Below are positions 49,575 through 61,314 of a DNA stretch of 64,000 nt, piece by piece. The DNA is taken from assembly GCA_023634235.1 (NCBI GenBank), contig JAMKCF010000056.1:62001-126000 (forward strand), in the 5' to 3' direction. The notes below the pieces were generated by a model that worked only from the letters and a program-made list of their open reading frames with translations, was not told the DNA's origin and did not search any database. This stretch comes from Pisaster brevispinus. Taxonomy: Eukaryota; Echinodermata; Asteroidea; Forcipulatida; Asteriidae. A program made the translations under genes and the position numbers. How positions within the stretch are numbered: the first letter of the stretch is position 1; every line of letters starts with the position of its first letter.

Positions 49575-50822
49575 AGATGGCGTCACTTTTTGGTAGAAAG
49601 CTCCTAATTGCCCAGGTTTTGGGATTTGGCCATGTCCCCACACAGAAAAGGTCTTCAGGGAAGTCTATTCTAGAATGCTGCACCGTCAAATCGCACTTTT
49701 ATTTTCGACCCCAATATTCAAAATGGCGACAGGGTACTACCTGTCAATTATTCCAAAAATTCGACCCCCGTTAACATGCCGATTTTTGGCGATCACTTTT
49801 TGCGGACACCTCCGCCGATGGTTCTGGTTCGAATTTGAAGACCGCAACGATTTTATTCCATGAATTATTGAGGTTTTTTGGGCAACAGAGATGGCGTCAC
49901 TTATTGGTAGAAAGCTCCTAATTGCCCAGGTTTTGGGATTTGGCCATGTCCCCACACAGAAAAGGTCTTCTGGGAAGTCTAGTCTAGAATGCTGCACCGT
50001 CAAATCGCACTTATATTTTCGACCCCAAAATTCAAAATGGCGACAGGGTATTACCTGTCAATTATTCCAAAAATTCGACCCCCGGTAACATGCCGATTTT
50101 TGGCGATCACTTTTTGCGGACACCTCCGCCGATGGTGCTGGTTCGAATTTGAAGACCGCAACGATTTTATTCCATGAATTATTGAGGTTTTTTGGGCTTA
50201 TTGCCGATGGCGTCACTTTTTGGTAGAAAGCTCCTAATTGCCCAGGTTTTGGGATTTGGCCATGTCCCCACACAGAAAAGGTCTTCAGGGAAGTCTAGTC
50301 TAGAATGCTGCACCGTCAAATCGCACTTTTATTTTCGACCCCAAAATACAAAATGGCGACAGGGTACTACCTGTCAATTATTCAAAAAATTGGACCCCCG
50401 TTAACATGCCGAATTTTGGCGATCACTTTTTGCGGACACCTCCGCCGATGGTGCTGGTTCGAATTTGAAGACCGCAACGATTTTATTCCATGAATTATTG
50501 AGGTTTTTTGGGCAACAAAGATGGCGACACTTTTTGGTAGAAAGCTCCTAATTGCCCTGGTTTGGGATTTGGTCATGTCCCCACACAAAAAAGGTCTTCA
50601 GGGAAGTCTAGTCTAGAGTGCTGAACCGTCAAATCGCACTTTTATTTTCGACCCCAAAATTCAAAATGGCGACAGGGTACTACCTGTCAATTATTCCAAA
50701 AATTCGACCCCCGGTAACATGCCGATTTTTGGCGATCACTTTTTGCGAACACCTCCGCCGATGGTGCTGGTTCGAATTTGAAGACCGCAACGATTTTATT
50801 CCATGAATTATTGAGGTTTTTT

Positions 50823-50945
50823 GGGCTTATTGCCGATGGCGTCACTTTTTGGTAGAAAGCTCCTAATTGCAGACACCTCCGCCGATGGTGCTGGTTCGAA
50901 TTTGAAGACCGCAACGATTTTATTCCATGAATTATTGAGGTTTTT
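50823..50945 (+). repeat. Truncated satellite B monomer (~123 bp)
   Basis: The distance between 'gggcttatt' (50823) and the next 'gggcaacaa' (50946) is 123 bp instead of about 314. The join reads 'gctcctaattgc' followed by 'agacacctccgccg'. In intact copies 'ttgc' occurs both in 'taattgccc' and in the variant 'tttttgcagacacc'. Four bases of identity (50867-50870) therefore span the deletion joint, which removes about 191 bp. Confidence 0.9.
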
Positions 50946-51683
50946 TGGGCAACAAAGATGGCGTCACTTTTTGGTAGAAAGCTCCTAATTGCCCAGGTTT
51001 TGGGATTTGGCCATGTCCCTACACAGAAAAGGTTTTCAGGGAAGTCTAGTCTAGAATGCTGCACTGTCAAATCGCACTTTTATTTTCGACCCCAAAATTC
51101 AAAATGGCGACAGGGTACTACCTGTCAATTATTCCAAAAATTCGACCCCCGGTAACATGCCGATTTTTGGCGATCACTTTTTGCGGACACCTCCGCCGAT
51201 GGTGCTGGTTCGAATTTGAAGACCGCAACGATTTTATTCCATGAATTATTGAGGTTTTTTGGGCAACAAAGATGGCGTTACTTTTTGGTAGAACGCTCCT
51301 AATTACCCAGGTTTTGGGATTTGGCCATGTCCCCACACAGAAAAGGTCTTCAGGGAAGTCTAGTCTAGAATGCTGCACCGTCAAATCGCACTTTTATTTT
51401 CGACCCCAAAATACAAAATGGCGACAGGGTACTACCTGTCAATTATTCAAATAATTGGACCCCCGTTAACATGCCGAATTTTGGCGATCACTTTTTGCGG
51501 ACACCTCCGCCGATGGTGCTGGTTCGAATTTGAAGACCGCAACGATTTTATTCCATGAATTATTGAGGTTTTTTGGGCAACAAAGATGGCGTCACTTTTT
51601 GGTAGAAAGCTCGTAATTGCCCAGGTTTTGGGATTTGGCCATGTCCCCACACAAAAAAGGTCTTCAGGGAAGTCTAGTCTAGA

Positions 51684-54203
51684 GTGCTGCACCGTCAAAT
51701 CGCACTTTTATTTTCGACCCCAAAATTCAAAATGGCGACAGGGTACTACCTGTCAATTATTCCAAAAATTCGACCCCCGGTAACATGCCGATTTTTGGCG
51801 ATCACTTTTTGCGGACACCTCCGCCGATGGTGCTGGTTCGAATTTGAAGACCGCAACGATTTTATTCCATGAATTATTGAGGTTTTTTGGGCTTATTGCC
51901 GATGGCGTCACTTTTTGGTAGAAAGCTCCTAATTGCCCAGGTTTTGGGATTTGGCCATGTCCCCACACAGAAAAGGTCTTCAGGGAAGTCTAGTCTAGAA
52001 TGCTGCACCGTCAAATCGCACTTTTATTTTCGACCCCAAAATACAAAATGGCGACAGGGTACTACCTGTCAATTATTCAAATAATTGGACCCCCGTTAAC
52101 ATGCCGAATTTTGGCGATCACTTTTTGCGGACACCTCCGCCGATGGTGCTGGTTCGAATTTGAAGACCGCAACGATTTTATTCCATGAATTATTGAGGTT
52201 TTTTGGGCAACAAAGATGGCGTCACTTTTTGGTAGAAAGCTCGTAATTGCCCAGGTTTAGGGATTTGGCCATGTCCCCACACAAAAAAGGTCTTCAGGGA
52301 AGTCTAGTCTAGAGTGCTGCACCGTCAAATCGCACTTTTATTTTCGACCCCAAAATTCAAAATGGCGACAGGGTACTACCTGTCAATTATTCCAAAAATT
52401 CGACCCCCGGTAACATGCCGATTTTTGGCGATCACTTTTTGCGGACACCTCCGCCGATGGTGCTGGTTCGAATTTGAAGACCGCAACGATTTTATTCCAT
52501 GAATTATTGAGGTTTTTTGGGCTTATTGCCGATGGCGTCACTTTTTGGTAGAAAGCTCCTAATTGCCCAGGTTTTGGGATTTGGCCATGTCCCCACACAA
52601 AAAAGGTCTTCAGGGAAGTCTAGTCTAGAGTGCTGCACCGTCAAATCGCACTTTTATTTTCGACCCCAAAATACAAAATGGCGACAGGGTACTACCTGTC
52701 AATTATTCAAATAATTGGACCCCCGTTAACATGCCGAATTTTGGCGATCACTTTTTGCGGACACCTCCGCCGATGGTGCTGGTTCGAATTTGAAGACCGC
52801 AACGATTTTATTCCATGAATTATTGAGGTTTTTTGGGCAACAAAGATGGCGTCACTTTTTGGTAGAAAGCTCGTAATTGCCCAGGTTTTGGGATTTGGCC
52901 ATGTCCCCACACAAAAAAGGTCTTCATTGAAGTCTAGTCTAGAGTGCTGCACCGTCAAATCGCACTTTTATTTTCGACCCCAAAATTCAAAATGGCGACA
53001 GGGTACTACCTGTCAATTATTCCAAAAATTCGACCCCCGGTAACATGCCGATTTTTGGCGATCACTTTTTGCGGACACCTCCGCCGATGGTGCTGGTTCG
53101 AATTTGAAGACCGCAACGATTTTATTCCATGAATTATTGAGGTTTTTTGGGCTTATTGCCGATGGCGTCACTTTTTGGTAGAAAGCTCCTAATTGCCCAG
53201 GTTTTGGGATTTGGCCATGTCCCCACACAGAAAAGGTCTTCAGGGAAGTCTAGTCTAGAATGCTGCACCGTCAAATCGCACTTTTATTTTCGACCCCAAA
53301 ATACAAAATGGCGACAGGGTACTACCTGTCAATTATTCAAATAATTGGACCCCCGTTAACATGCCGAATTTTGGCGATCACTTTTTGCGGACACCTCCGC
53401 CGATGGTGCTGGTTCGAATTTGAAGACCGCAACGATTTTATTCCATGAATTATTGAGGTTTTTTGGGCAACAAAGATGGCGTCACTTTTTGGTAGAAAGC
53501 TCGTAATTGCCCAGGTTTAGGGATTTGGCCATGTCCCCACACAAAAAAGGTCTTCAGGGAAGTCTAGTCTAGAGTGCTGCACCGTCAAATCGCACTTTTA
53601 TTTTCGACCCCAAAATTCAAAATGGCGACAGGGTACTACCTGTCAATTATTCCAAAAATTCGACCCCCGGTAACATGCCGATTTTTGGCGATCACTTTTT
53701 GCGGACACCTCCGCCGATGGTGCTGGTTCGAATTTGAAGACCGCAACGATTTTATTCCATGAATTATTGAGGTTTTTTGGGCTTATTGCCGATGGCGTCA
53801 CTTTTTGGTAGAAAGCTCCTAATTGCCCAGGTTTTGGGATTTGGCCATGTCCCCACACAAAAAAGGTCTTCAGGGAAGTCTAGTCTAGAGTGCTGCACCG
53901 TCAAATCGCACTTTTATTTTCGACCCCAAAATACAAAATGGCGACAGGGTACTACCTGTCAATTATTCAAATAATTGGACCCCCGTTAACATGCCGAATT
54001 TTGGCGATCACTTTTTGCGGACACCTCCGCCGATGGTGCTGGTTCGAATTTGAAGACCGCAACGATTTTATTCCATGAATTTTTGAGGTTTTTTGGGCAA
54101 CAAAGATGGCGTCACTTTTTGGTAGAAAGCTCCTAATTGCCCAGGTTTAGGGATTTGGCCATGTCCCCACACAAAAAAGGTCTTCAGGGAAGTCTAGTCT
54201 AGA
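51684..54203 (+). repeat. Satellite B tetrameric higher-order repeat (1260 bp, two copies) built from 630 bp dimers
   Basis: Monomers alternate between the 'gggcttattgccgatgg' form and the 'gggcaacaaagatgg' form, with a dimer period of 630 bp (insertion-type at 51892, 52522, 53152, 53782). A second alternation, 'ccaggtttagggattt' at 52257 and 53517 and 'cacacagaaaagg' versus 'cacacaaaaaagg', gives a 1260 bp period. The 51684-52943 and 52944-54203 copies are nearly identical; 'tcttcattgaagtc' at about 52925 is a private change. Confidence 0.9.
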
Positions 54204-56020
54204 GTGCTGCACCGTCAAATCGCACTTTTATTTTCGACCCCAAAATTCAAAATGGCGACAGGGTACTACCTGCCAATTATTCCAAAAATTCGACCCCCGG
54301 TAACATGCCGATTTTTGGCGATCACTTTTTGCAGACACCTCCGCCGATGGTGCTGGTTCGAATTTGAAGACCGCAACGATTTTATTCCATGAATTATTGA
54401 GGTTTTTTGGGCAACAAAGATGGCGTCACTTTTTGGTAGAAAGCTCGTAATTGCCCAGGTTTTGGGATTTGGCCATGTCCCCACACAGAAAAGGTTTTCA
54501 GGGAAGTCTAGTCTAGAATGCTGCACTGTCAAATCGCACTTTTATTTTCGACCCCAAAATTCAAAATGGCGACAGGGTACTACCTGTCAATTATTCCAAA
54601 AATTCGACCCCCGGTAACATGCCGATTTTTGGCGATCACTTTTTGCGGACACCTCCGCCGATGGTGCTGGTTCGAATTTGAAGACCGCAACGATTTTATT
54701 CCATGAATTATTGAGGTTTTTTGGGCTTATTGCCGATGGCGTCACTTTTTGGTAGAAAGCTCCTTATTGCCCAGGTTTTGGGATTTGGCCATGTCCCCAC
54801 ACAAAAAAGGTCTTCAGGGAAGTCTAGTCTAGAGTGCTGCACCGTCAAATCGCACTTTTATTTTCGACCCCAAAATACAAAATGGCGACAGGGTACTACC
54901 TGTCAATTATTCAAATAATTGGACCCCCGTTAACATGCCGAATTTTGGCGATCACTTTTTGCGGACACCTCCGCCGATGGTGCTGGTTCGAATTTGAAGA
55001 CCGCAACGATTTTATTCCATGAATTTTTGAGGTTTTTTGGGCAACAAAGATGGCGTCACTTTTTGGTAGAAAGCTCCTAATTGCCCAGGTTTAGGGATTT
55101 GGCCATGTCCCCACACAAAAAAGGTCTTCAGGGAAGTCTAGTCTAGAGTGCTGCACCGTCAAATCGCACTTTTATTTTCGACCCCAAAATTCAAAATGGC
55201 GACAGGGTACTACCTGCCAATTATTCCAAAAATTCGACCCCCGGTAACATGCCGATTTTTGGCGATCACTTTTTGCAGACACCTCCGCCGATGGTGCTGG
55301 TTCGAATTTGAAGACCGCAACGATTTTATTCCATGAATTATTGAGGTTTTTTGGGCAACAAAGATGGCGTCACTTTTTGGTAGAAAGCTCCTAATTGCCC
55401 AGGTTTTGGGATTTGGCCATGTCCCCACACAGAAAAGGTTTTCAGGGAAGTCTAGTCTAGAATGCTGCACTGTCAAATCGCACTTTTATTTTCGACCCCA
55501 AAATTCAAAATGGCGACAGGGTACTACCTGTCAATTATTCCAAAAATTCGACCCCCGGTAACATGCCGATTTTTGGCGATCACTTTTTGCGGACACCTCC
55601 GCCGAAGGTGCTGGTTCGAATTTGAAGACCGCAACGATTTTATTCCATGAATTATTGAGGTTTTTTGGGCTTATTGCCGATGGCGTCACTTTTTGGTAGA
55701 AAGCTCCTAATTGCCCAGGTTTAGGGATTTGGCCATGTCCCCACACAAAAAAGGTCTTCAGGGAAGTCTAGTCTAGAGTGCTGCACCGTCAAATCGCACT
55801 TTTATTTTCGACCCCAAAATTCAAAATGGCGACAGGGTACTACCTGTCAATTATTCCAAAAATTCGACCCCCGGTAACATGCCGATTTTTGGCCATCACT
55901 TTTTGCGGACACCTCCGCCGATGGTGCTGGTTCGAATTTGAAGACCGCAACGATTTTTTTCCATAAATTATTGAGGTTTTGTGGGCAACAAAAATGGCGT
56001 CACTTTTTGGTAGAAAGCTC
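54204..56020 (+). repeat. Satellite B trimeric repeat (944 bp) at the right end of the array
   Basis: The markers 'ctacctgccaattattcc', 'tttttgcagacacctcc', 'aaggttttcagggaag' and 'ctgcactgtcaaatcg' occur at 54204-55147 and again from 55148, offset 944 bp. The last monomer picks up extra changes ('gatttttttccataaatt', 'gaggttttgtgggcaacaaa') just before the junction with satellite A. Confidence 0.82.
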
Positions 56021-56131
56021 CGTGAAAGTCTAATTTTCTGATGCAGGGATACCTAAGGCAGAGTCATGTAAAAAAATCATCACTCTAGCCCACCTAGAAC
56101 GAGAGTTATTTAAAATCTCACCTCATTATTG
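56021..56131 (+). repeat. Partial short-type satellite A monomer at the B/A junction
   Basis: From the junction to the 'gtctctttgac' landmark at 56131 the sequence shows the 'ctcacctcattattg' join and then 'cagcaaagacgag'. This is the same deletion variant found at 258-466 and 27207-27411. The A side of the breakpoint therefore lies in a member of that subfamily. Confidence 0.88.
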
Positions 56132-58329
56132 TCTCTTTGACAGCAAAGACGAGTTGAAGGTGTTTTGCGGGGGGTTTGTAGCGTCCCCGCTTGCTGGTCT
56201 TTTCCGGGGTGAAACCTGCCCTTATCGGCCGTGAAAGTCTAATTTTCGGATGCAGGGATACCTAAGGCAGAGTCAGGTAAAACAATCATCTCTCTAGCCC
56301 CCCTAGAACGGGAGTAATTTCCAATTTCACCTCAAATTTATTTTGGGCCATTACCCCGGCCGGCGAGACCTTGCTTCGCAGCCGGCCACTGGAATTTTTC
56401 AATATCTCTTAGGTGTAGGCCTAACATCCAGGCCGCTCGCTTCGCCTACAGATTCGTCAGCAACTCCAAATTCATGTTAGAGATAGCCCTTGAGACGTGC
56501 TTTTTAGTGGTATAAAACTTGTGCAGATCCGATGATGCCTTGAGGGTAAAATGACCATCCTTGTTTTGTCTTTGTCTCTTTGACAGCAAAAACGAGTTGA
56601 AGGTGTTTTGCGGGGGGTTTGTAGCGTCTCCGCTTGCTGGTCTTTTCCGGTGTGAAAACTGCCCTCATCGGCCGCTAAAGTCTAATTTTCGGTTGCAAGG
56701 ATACCTAAGGCAGAGTCAGGTCAAAAATTCATCACTCTAGCCCCCCTAGAACGGGAGTTATTCCCAATCTCACCTCAAATTTATTTTTGGACATTACCCC
56801 GGCAGGCGAGACCTTGCTTCGCAGCCGGCCCCTTGAATTTTTCAATATCTCTTAGGGGTAGGCCTAACATCCAGGCCGCTCGCCTCGCTAAACAGAATGG
56901 TCAGCAACTCCAAATTCATGTTAGAGATAGCCCTTGAGACGTGCTTTCCAGTGGTATAAAACTTGTGCAGATGCGATGATGCCTTGAGGGTGAAAGGACC
57001 ATCCTTATTTTGTCTTTGTCTCTTTGACAGCAAAAACGAGTTGAAGGTGTTTTGCGGGGGGTTTGTAGCGTCCCCGCTTGCTGGTCTTTTCCGGCGTGAA
57101 ACCTGCCGTCATCGGCCGCACAATTCTAATTTTCGGATGGAGGGATACCTAAGGCAGAGTCAGGTCAAAAATTCATCTCTCTAGCCCCCCTAGAACGGGA
57201 GTTATTCTCAATTTTACCTCAAATTTATTTTGGGCCTTTACCCCGGCCGTCGAGACCTCGCTTCGCAGCCGGCCCCTGGAATTTTTCAATATTTCTTAGG
57301 GGTAGGCCTAACATCCAGGCCGCTCGCCTCGCCTACAGAATCGTCAGCAATTCCAAATTCATGGCAAAGATAGCCCTTGAGACGGGCTTTCCAGTGGTAT
57401 AAAACTTGTGCAAATCCGATAATGCCTTGGTGGTGAAATGACAATCCTTATTTTGTCTTTGTCTCTTTGACAGCAAAAACGAGTTGAAGGTGTTTTGCGG
57501 GGGGTTTGTAGCGTCCCCGCTTGCTGGTCTTTTCCGGCGTGAAACCTGCCGTCATCGGCCGCACAATTCTAATTTTCGGATGCAGGGATACCTAAGGCAG
57601 AGTCAGGTCAAAAATTCATCTCTCTAGCCCCCCTAGAACGGGAGTTATTCTCAATTTTACCTCAAACTTATTTTGGGCCGTTACCCCGGCCGGCGAGACC
57701 TTGTTTCGCAAACGGCCCTGGAATTTTTCAATATCTCTTACGGATAGGCCTAACATCCAGGCCGCTTGCCTCGCCTACAGAATCGTCAGCAATCCCAAAT
57801 TCATGGCAAAGATAGCCCTTGAGACGGGCTTTCCAGTGGTATAAAACTTGTGCAAATCCGATAATACCTTTGGGGTGAAATGACAACCCTTATTTTGTCT
57901 TTGTCTCTTTGACAGCAAAAACGAGTTGAAGGTGTTTTGCGGGGGGTTTGTAGCGTCCCCGCTTTCTGGTCTTTTCCGGTGTGAAACCTGCCCTCATCGG
58001 CCATGAAGGTCTATTTTTCGGATGCAAGGTTACTAGGGCAGAGTCAGGTCAAAAATTCATCTCTCTAGCCCCCCTAGAACGGGAGTTATTCTCAATTTTA
58101 CCTCAAATTTCTTTTGGGCTATTACCCTGGCCGGCAAGACCTTGATTCGCAGCCGGCCCCTTGAATTTTTGAATATCTCTTAGGGGTAGGCCTAATATCC
58201 AGGCCGCTCGGCTCGCCTACAGAATCGTCAGCAATCCCAAATTCATGGCAAAGATAGCCCTTGAGACGGGCTTTCCAGTGGTATAAAACTTGTGCAAATC
58301 CGATAATGCCTTGGGGGTGAAATGACAAC

Positions 58330-58871
58330 CCTTATTTTGTCTTTGTCTCTTTGACAGCAAAAACGAGTTGAAGGTGTTTTGCGGGGGGTTTGTAGCGTCC
58401 CCGCTTTCTGGTCTTTTCCGGTGTGAAACCTGCCCTCATCGGCCATGAAGGTCTATTTTTCGGATGCAAGGTTACTAAGGCAGAGTCAGGTCAAAAATTC
58501 ATCTCTCTAGCCCCCCTAGAACGGGAGTTATTCTCAATTTTACCTCAAATTTCTTTTGGGCTATTACCCTGGCCGGCAAGACCTTGATTCGCAGCCGGCC
58601 CCTTGAATTTTTGAATATCTCTTAGGGGTAGGCCTAATATCCAGGCCGCTCGGCTCGCCTACAGAATCGTCAGCAACTCCAAATTCATGTTAGAGATAGC
58701 CCTTGAGACGTGCTTTCCAGTGGTATAAAACTTGTGCAGATGCGATGATGCCTTGAGGGTGAAAGGACCATCCTTATTTTGTCTTTGTCTCTTTGACAGC
58801 AAAAACGAGTTGAAGGTGTTTTGCGGGGGGTTTGTAGCGTCCCCGCTTTCTGGTCTTTTACGGTGTGAAAC
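58330..58871 (+). repeat. Satellite A 542 bp identical segment, copy 1
   Basis: It is identical by eye to 60310-60851 at an offset of 1980 bp. That offset equals four full monomers plus one 209 bp short monomer, so the spacing itself records the deletion monomer at 58788-58996. The match ends sharply at 58872 t versus 60852 c, where copy 1 continues into the short monomer and copy 2 into an ordinary one. Confidence 0.88.
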
Positions 58872-58996
58872 TTGACCTCATCGGCCGCTAAAGTCTAATT
58901 TTCAGATGCAGGGATACCTAAGGCAGAGTCAGGTAAACAAATCATCTCTCTAGCCCCCCTAGAACGAGAGTTATTCCCAATCTCACCTCATTATTG
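58788..58996 (+). repeat. Satellite A short monomer in the right block
   Basis: The landmark spacing is 209 bp, with the 'ctcacctcattattgtctc' join and 'cagcaaagacgag', matching 258-466 closely. The preceding monomer ('caactccaaattcatgttag', 'gagacgtgctttccag', 'cagatgcgatgatgcc') also matches the sequence before 258. The two places are therefore copies of a longer segment. Confidence 0.9.
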
Positions 58997-60309
58997 TCTC
59001 TTTGACAGCAAAGACGAGTTGAAGGTGTTTTGCGGGGGGTTTGTAGCGTCCCCGCTTTCTGGTCTTTTCCGGTGTGAAACCTGCCGTCATCGGCCGTGAA
59101 AGTCTTTTTTTCGGATGCAAGGATACCTAAGGCAGAGTCAGGTCAAAAATTCATCTCTCTAGCCCCCCTAGAACGGGAGTTATTCTCAATTTTACCTCAA
59201 ATTTATTTTGGGCTATTACCCCTGCCGGCGAGACCTTGCTTCGCAGCCAGCCCCTGGAATTTTTGAATATCTCTTAGGGGTAGGCCTAACATCCAGGCCG
59301 CTCGGCTCGCCTACAGAATCGTCAGCAACCCCAAGTTCATGGCAAAGATAGCCCTTGAGACTGGCTTTCCAGTGGTATAAAACTTGGGTAGATCCGATGA
59401 TGCCTTGAGGGTGAAATGACAATCCTTATTTTGTCATTGTCTCTTTGACAGCAAAAACGAGTTGAAGGTGTTTTGCGGGGGGTTTGTACCGTCCCCGCTT
59501 TCTGGTCTTTTCCGGTGTGAAACCTGCTCTCATCGGCCGTGAAAGTCTATTTTTCGGATGGAGGGATACCTAAGGCAGAGTCAGGTCAAAAATTCATCTC
59601 TCTAGCCCCCCTAGAACGGGAGTTATTCTCAATTTTACCTCAAATTTAGTTTGGGCCATTACCCCGGCCGTCGAGACCTTGCTTCGCAGCCAGCCCCTGG
59701 AATTTTTGAATATCTCTTAGGGGTAGGCCTAACATCCAGGCCGCTCGCCTCGCTTACAGAATCGTCAGCAACCCCAAATTTATGGCAAAGATAGCCCTTG
59801 AGACGGGCTTTCCAGTGGTATAAAACTTGGGTAGATCCGATGATGCCTTGAGGGTGAAATGACAATCCTTATTTTGTCATTGTCTCTTTGACAGCAAAAA
59901 CGAGTTGAAGGTGTTTTGCGGGGGGTTTGTAGCGTCCCCACTTGCTGGTCTTTTCCGGTGTGAAACCTGCTCTCATCGGCCGTGAAAGTCTATTTTTCGG
60001 ATGGAGGGATACCTAAGGCAGAGTCAGGTCAAAAATTCATCTCTCTAGCCCCCCTAGAACGGGAGTTATTCTCAATTTTACCTCAAATTTATTTTGGGCC
60101 ATTACCCCGGCCGTCGAGACCTTGCTTCGCAGCCGGCCCCTGGAATTTTTCAATATCTCTTAGGGGTAGGCCTAACATCCAGGCCGCTCGCCTCGCTTAC
60201 AGAATCGTCAGCAACCCCAAATTTATGGCAAAGATAGCCCTTGAGACGGGCTTTCCAGTGGTATAAAACTTGTGCAAATCCAATAATGCCTTGGTGGTGA
60301 AATGACAAT

Positions 60310-60851
60310 CCTTATTTTGTCTTTGTCTCTTTGACAGCAAAAACGAGTTGAAGGTGTTTTGCGGGGGGTTTGTAGCGTCCCCGCTTTCTGGTCTTTTCCG
60401 GTGTGAAACCTGCCCTCATCGGCCATGAAGGTCTATTTTTCGGATGCAAGGTTACTAAGGCAGAGTCAGGTCAAAAATTCATCTCTCTAGCCCCCCTAGA
60501 ACGGGAGTTATTCTCAATTTTACCTCAAATTTCTTTTGGGCTATTACCCTGGCCGGCAAGACCTTGATTCGCAGCCGGCCCCTTGAATTTTTGAATATCT
60601 CTTAGGGGTAGGCCTAATATCCAGGCCGCTCGGCTCGCCTACAGAATCGTCAGCAACTCCAAATTCATGTTAGAGATAGCCCTTGAGACGTGCTTTCCAG
60701 TGGTATAAAACTTGTGCAGATGCGATGATGCCTTGAGGGTGAAAGGACCATCCTTATTTTGTCTTTGTCTCTTTGACAGCAAAAACGAGTTGAAGGTGTT
60801 TTGCGGGGGGTTTGTAGCGTCCCCGCTTTCTGGTCTTTTACGGTGTGAAAC
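60310..60851 (+). repeat. Satellite A 542 bp identical segment, copy 2
   Basis: This is the copy of 58330-58871. Downstream it continues as 'cctgctctcatcggccgtga', an ordinary full-length monomer, instead of the short monomer. Confidence 0.88.
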
Positions 60852-61314
60852 CTGCTCTCATCGGCCGTGAAAGTCTATTTTTCGGATGGAGGGATACCTA
60901 AGGCAGAGTCAGGTCAAAAATTCATCTCTCTAGCCCCCCTAGAACGGGAGTTATTCTCAATTTTACCTCAAATTTAGTTTGGGCCATTACCCCGGCCGTC
61001 GAGACCTTGCTTCGCAGCCGGCCCCTGGAATTTTTGAATATCTCTTAGGGGTAGGCCTAACATCCAGGCCGCTCGCCTCGCTTACAGAATCGTCAGCAAC
61101 CCCAAATTCATGGCAAAGATAGCCCTTGAGACGGGCTTTCCAGTGGTATAAAACTTGGGCAGATCCGATGATGCCTTGGGGGAGAAATGACAATCCTTAT
61201 TTTGTCTTTGTCTCTTTGACAGCAAAAACGAGTTGAAGGTGTTTTGCGGGGGGTTTGTAGCGTCCCCGCTTTCTGGTCTTTTCCGGTGTGAAACCTGCCG
61301 TCATCGGCCGTGAA

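Larger units (their letters stand above)
32766..56020 (+). repeat. Satellite B array (~314 bp monomer, ~74 copies)
   Basis: A head-to-tail tandem array with a period of 314 bp, or 315-316 in copies with a small insertion, all in one orientation. Constant landmarks are 'aagatggcgtcactttttgg', 'gtagaaagctcctaattgcc', 'tttggccatgtccccacaca', 'gggaagtctagtctagaatg', 'caccgtcaaatcgcac', 'caaaatggcgacagggtact', 'attcgacccccggtaacatg', 'gcggacacctccgccgatgg' and 'ggttcgaatttgaagacc'. It shares no extended similarity with satellite A. A 65-codon plus-strand frame and an 88-codon minus-strand frame recur in many monomers. Because 314 is not a multiple of 3 they cannot run on, and recurring variants within them are amino-acid changing. 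I do not recognise the family. Confidence 0.97.

Noticed and set aside
32766..56020. Tandem rRNA, 5S, snRNA or histone gene cluster
   Set aside because: Neither monomer contains recognisable 5S, 18S/28S, spliceosomal RNA or histone sequence.
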